A stretch of 64,000 nucleotides of DNA. Origin: Bacillus sp. AFS073361 (GTDB taxonomy: Bacteria > Bacillota > Bacilli > Bacillales > Cytobacillaceae). The translations under genes and the position numbers were made by a program. Positions 62,846 through 64,000 of this stretch are shown here, in pieces. The DNA is taken from assembly GCF_002567005.1 (NCBI RefSeq), contig NZ_NUZU01000019.1, forward strand, positions 39,978 to 103,977, read 5' to 3'. The first letter of the stretch is position 1; every line of letters begins with the position of its first letter. The notes under the pieces were generated by a model that worked only from the letters and a program-made list of their open reading frames with translations, was not told the DNA's origin and did no database searches.

Positions 62846-62920
62846 AATCCACTAGTCGACTAGAGATTTAACAAAGAGAGCAAAAGGCTCGCTTTGTTGG
62901 ATCTCTTTTTGTTTTTTTGA
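62846..62920 (+). promoter_or_regulatory. Candidate antiterminator hairpin plus terminator upstream of the tauD-like gene
   Basis: GAATC (62846-62850) can pair with GATTT (62866-62870), inner CTAG/CTAG with loop TCGA. AGAGAT (62864) and the following TTAACAAAG stretch instead pair with CTTTGTTGGATCTCT (62893-62907), followed by a T-rich tail, giving a terminator about 130 bases before ATG63040. The 25-nt hairpin matches the reverse-strand copy at 21 of 25 bases; two differences fall in stems and keep pairing. Confidence 0.6.
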
Positions 62921-63039
62921 AATTAAACCGACTATATCACTAGGTTAAGTGGGGAATAAAGAGTCAGGAGGCGAATGAAAAGAGGTTTACGATGGATTTC
63001 AAAAAAATATAAAACATGATAACTAGGAGGAATTTAAAA

Positions 63040-63933
63040 ATGACAGCTTCTCAAACAAAACAATTAAAAGTGGTACCACAAGCAGGAAGAATTGGTGCAG
63101 AAATTCAAGGTGTTCAATTAAGCGGGAATTTAGAAACAAGTATCCTGAATGAAATTAAACAAGCACTAAACGAGTACAAGGTCGTATTTTTTAAGGGACA
63201 AAATCATTTAACGGATGCAACCCAAGAAGCGTTTGCAACATTATTAGGTGAACCATATGCACATCCGACCGTACCAGTAAAAGATCATACGAACTATATT
63301 TTTGAGTTGGACTCTGCGGTAGGTGCAAAAGCGAATCATTGGCATACGGATGTTACTTTTGTTCCTGAAGTTCCGAAATACTCCATATTAAGAGGGGTAA
63401 CCATTCCAGAGGTTGGCGGTGATACGATTTGGGCAAATACGAATGCAGCGTATGAAGACCTTCCGGATGGCTTGAAAAAATTAGCTGATAAGTTATGGGG
63501 AATTCATTCCAATGAATTTGATTATGCACAGTATAAACGAAGTGATATTGATGTTAATGAAGTGACAAAAAAATATCGTGATGTTTTTGAATCAACGGTT
63601 TTTAAAACAAGACATCCAGTTGTACATGTTCACGCCGAAACCGGCAAAAAGCATTTGTTATTAGGAGGATTTGCTGGAAGATTAGAAGGCTATACAACCA
63701 GTGAATCTGAACGATTGTTAAGTATCTTTGATTCTTATGTGACTCGTTTAGAAAATACCGTCCGCTGGAAATGGTCGGAAGGGGATGTAGTCATTTGGGA
63801 TAATTTGGCCACCCAACATTATGCAGTAGCAGACTACGGGGATCGTCATCGTGTGGTACGACGTGTAACAGTCGGAAAAGACGTCCCTGTTAATCAAGAA
63901 AACGAGGTAAGCCAATTAATAGTTAAAAAATAG
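63040..63933 (+). CDS. TauD/TfdA-family Fe(II)/2-oxoglutarate dioxygenase
   Basis: 297 residues. The iron facial triad is His102/Asp104 (NHWHTDVTFVP) and His260 (NLATQHYAVADYG); HRVVRRVTV supplies the 2-oxoglutarate-binding Arg. Such enzymes oxidise taurine or alkylsulfonates/sulfates to release sulfite or sulfate, in line with the divergent SsuBC-like transporter. ATG63040 follows AGGAGG by nine bases. The stop codon directly abuts a MITE-like repeat. Confidence 0.9.
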   Translation: MTASQTKQLKVVPQAGRIGAEIQGVQLSGNLETSILNEIKQALNEYKVVFFKGQNHLTDATQEAFATLLGEPYAHPTVPVKDHTNYIFELDSAVGAKANHWHTDVTFVPEVPKYSILRGVTIPEVGGDTIWANTNAAYEDLPDGLKKLADKLWGIHSNEFDYAQYKRSDIDVNEVTKKYRDVFESTVFKTRHPVVHVHAETGKKHLLLGGFAGRLEGYTTSESERLLSIFDSYVTRLENTVRWKWSEGDVVIWDNLATQHYAVADYGDRHRVVRRVTVGKDVPVNQENEVSQLIVKK

Positions 63934-64000
63934 GCTGTGTTAGAGGTTAATGTTGATTTTAAAACACTCTGTTGATTGTAGTGGAAGGCACGAAGACTCC
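63933..64000. repeat. Left end of another MITE-like repeat, cut by the window edge
   Basis: Starts GGCTGTGTTAGAGGTTAATG and continues GTGGAAGGCACGAAGACTCC, matching the left part of the 186-bp copy at 5524. Its first base is the last base of the tauD-like stop codon. Confidence 0.85.

Noticed and set aside
62846..62920. S-box (SAM) or T-box leader before the sulfur genes
   Set aside because: No S-box AGAGAGG/GGGACTGGC core and no T-box UGGN/GGUACC-type sequence is present.
1..64000. CRISPR arrays, rRNA, tRNA, prophage or replication origin
   Set aside because: No direct-repeat/spacer pattern, rRNA/tRNA core sequence, phage structural genes, or DnaA-box cluster was seen on either strand.

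Overview
The window looks like chromosomal DNA of an aerobic, spore-forming, low-GC Gram-positive of the Bacillaceae (Bacillus, Neobacillus or a near relative). The reasons are AT-rich sequence, strong AGGAGG ribosome sites, frequent TTG and GTG starts, many intrinsic terminators, a SleB-type cortex hydrolase domain, HelD, an FbpA-domain protein, a Crh-like HPr, and a heterocycloanthracin/sonorensin-type peptide locus. No rRNA, tRNA, CRISPR array, phage or complete insertion sequence was seen. The genus is inferred from gene content only.

Layout. 1-5.5 kb: tail of a PLP enzyme, pcp, an NCS1 nucleobase permease, and a flavin monooxygenase/AraC regulator pair. 5.5-11.9 kb: a GH3 glycosidase, a SEC-C protein, a Gfo/Idh oxidoreductase, a tiny Cys-rich ORF and a DUF1275 membrane protein. 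11.9-18.6 kb: a Crh-like HPr with Tyr at position 15, then a compact azole-peptide (LAP/TOMM) cluster of precursor, ThiF-like maturation protein, YcaO cyclodehydratase and SagB dehydrogenase. 18.6-21.7 kb: a reverse-strand sugar-oxidoreductase/ThuA operon whose first gene carries an in-frame stop. 22-30.5 kb: an S9 peptidase, a zinc peptidase, a cortex hydrolase, an amino-acid permease and glnQHMP. 30.7-39.3 kb: a 1319-aa secreted subtilase, small genes, a quinone-reductase/Rrf2 divergon and a 5'-truncated acetolactate synthase. 39.7-46.3 kb: a four-gene signalling operon (hybrid kinase, CheR, response-regulator/kinase, anchored binding protein). 46.3-53.9 kb: a type I toxin candidate, gene remnants, RHH/SPFH, HelD, NAT, glutaredoxin and BenE. 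54-58.8 kb: DUF2294, fdhF-like and fdhD genes. 58.9-64 kb: DUF1450, cupin, a coiled-coil protein, and an SsuBC-like transporter divergent from a TauD dioxygenase.

The most unusual signals are RNA-level. Three copies of a small hairpin (stem ACAG/CTGT, loop CGAWC) lie in the leaders of DUF2294 and fdhF. In the second and third copies the 3' strand of the basal stem is also the 5' strand of an intrinsic terminator, as in a riboswitch or antiterminator. A different 25-nt hairpin, with two pairing-preserving changes between its two copies, sits in front of terminators in both leaders of the divergent sulfonate genes. I recognise neither as a known RNA family.

The LAP cluster is self-contained for azole installation but has no visible exporter, protease or immunity gene, and a 13-bp perfect inverted repeat brackets its three enzyme genes. 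Two dispersed repeat families (a 92-186 bp palindromic MITE-like element and GTGTCAGGCACC hairpins used as terminators) recur through the window. Gene decay is visible in the oxidoreductase with a nonsense codon, the truncated ilvB-like gene and an aldo/keto reductase tail.
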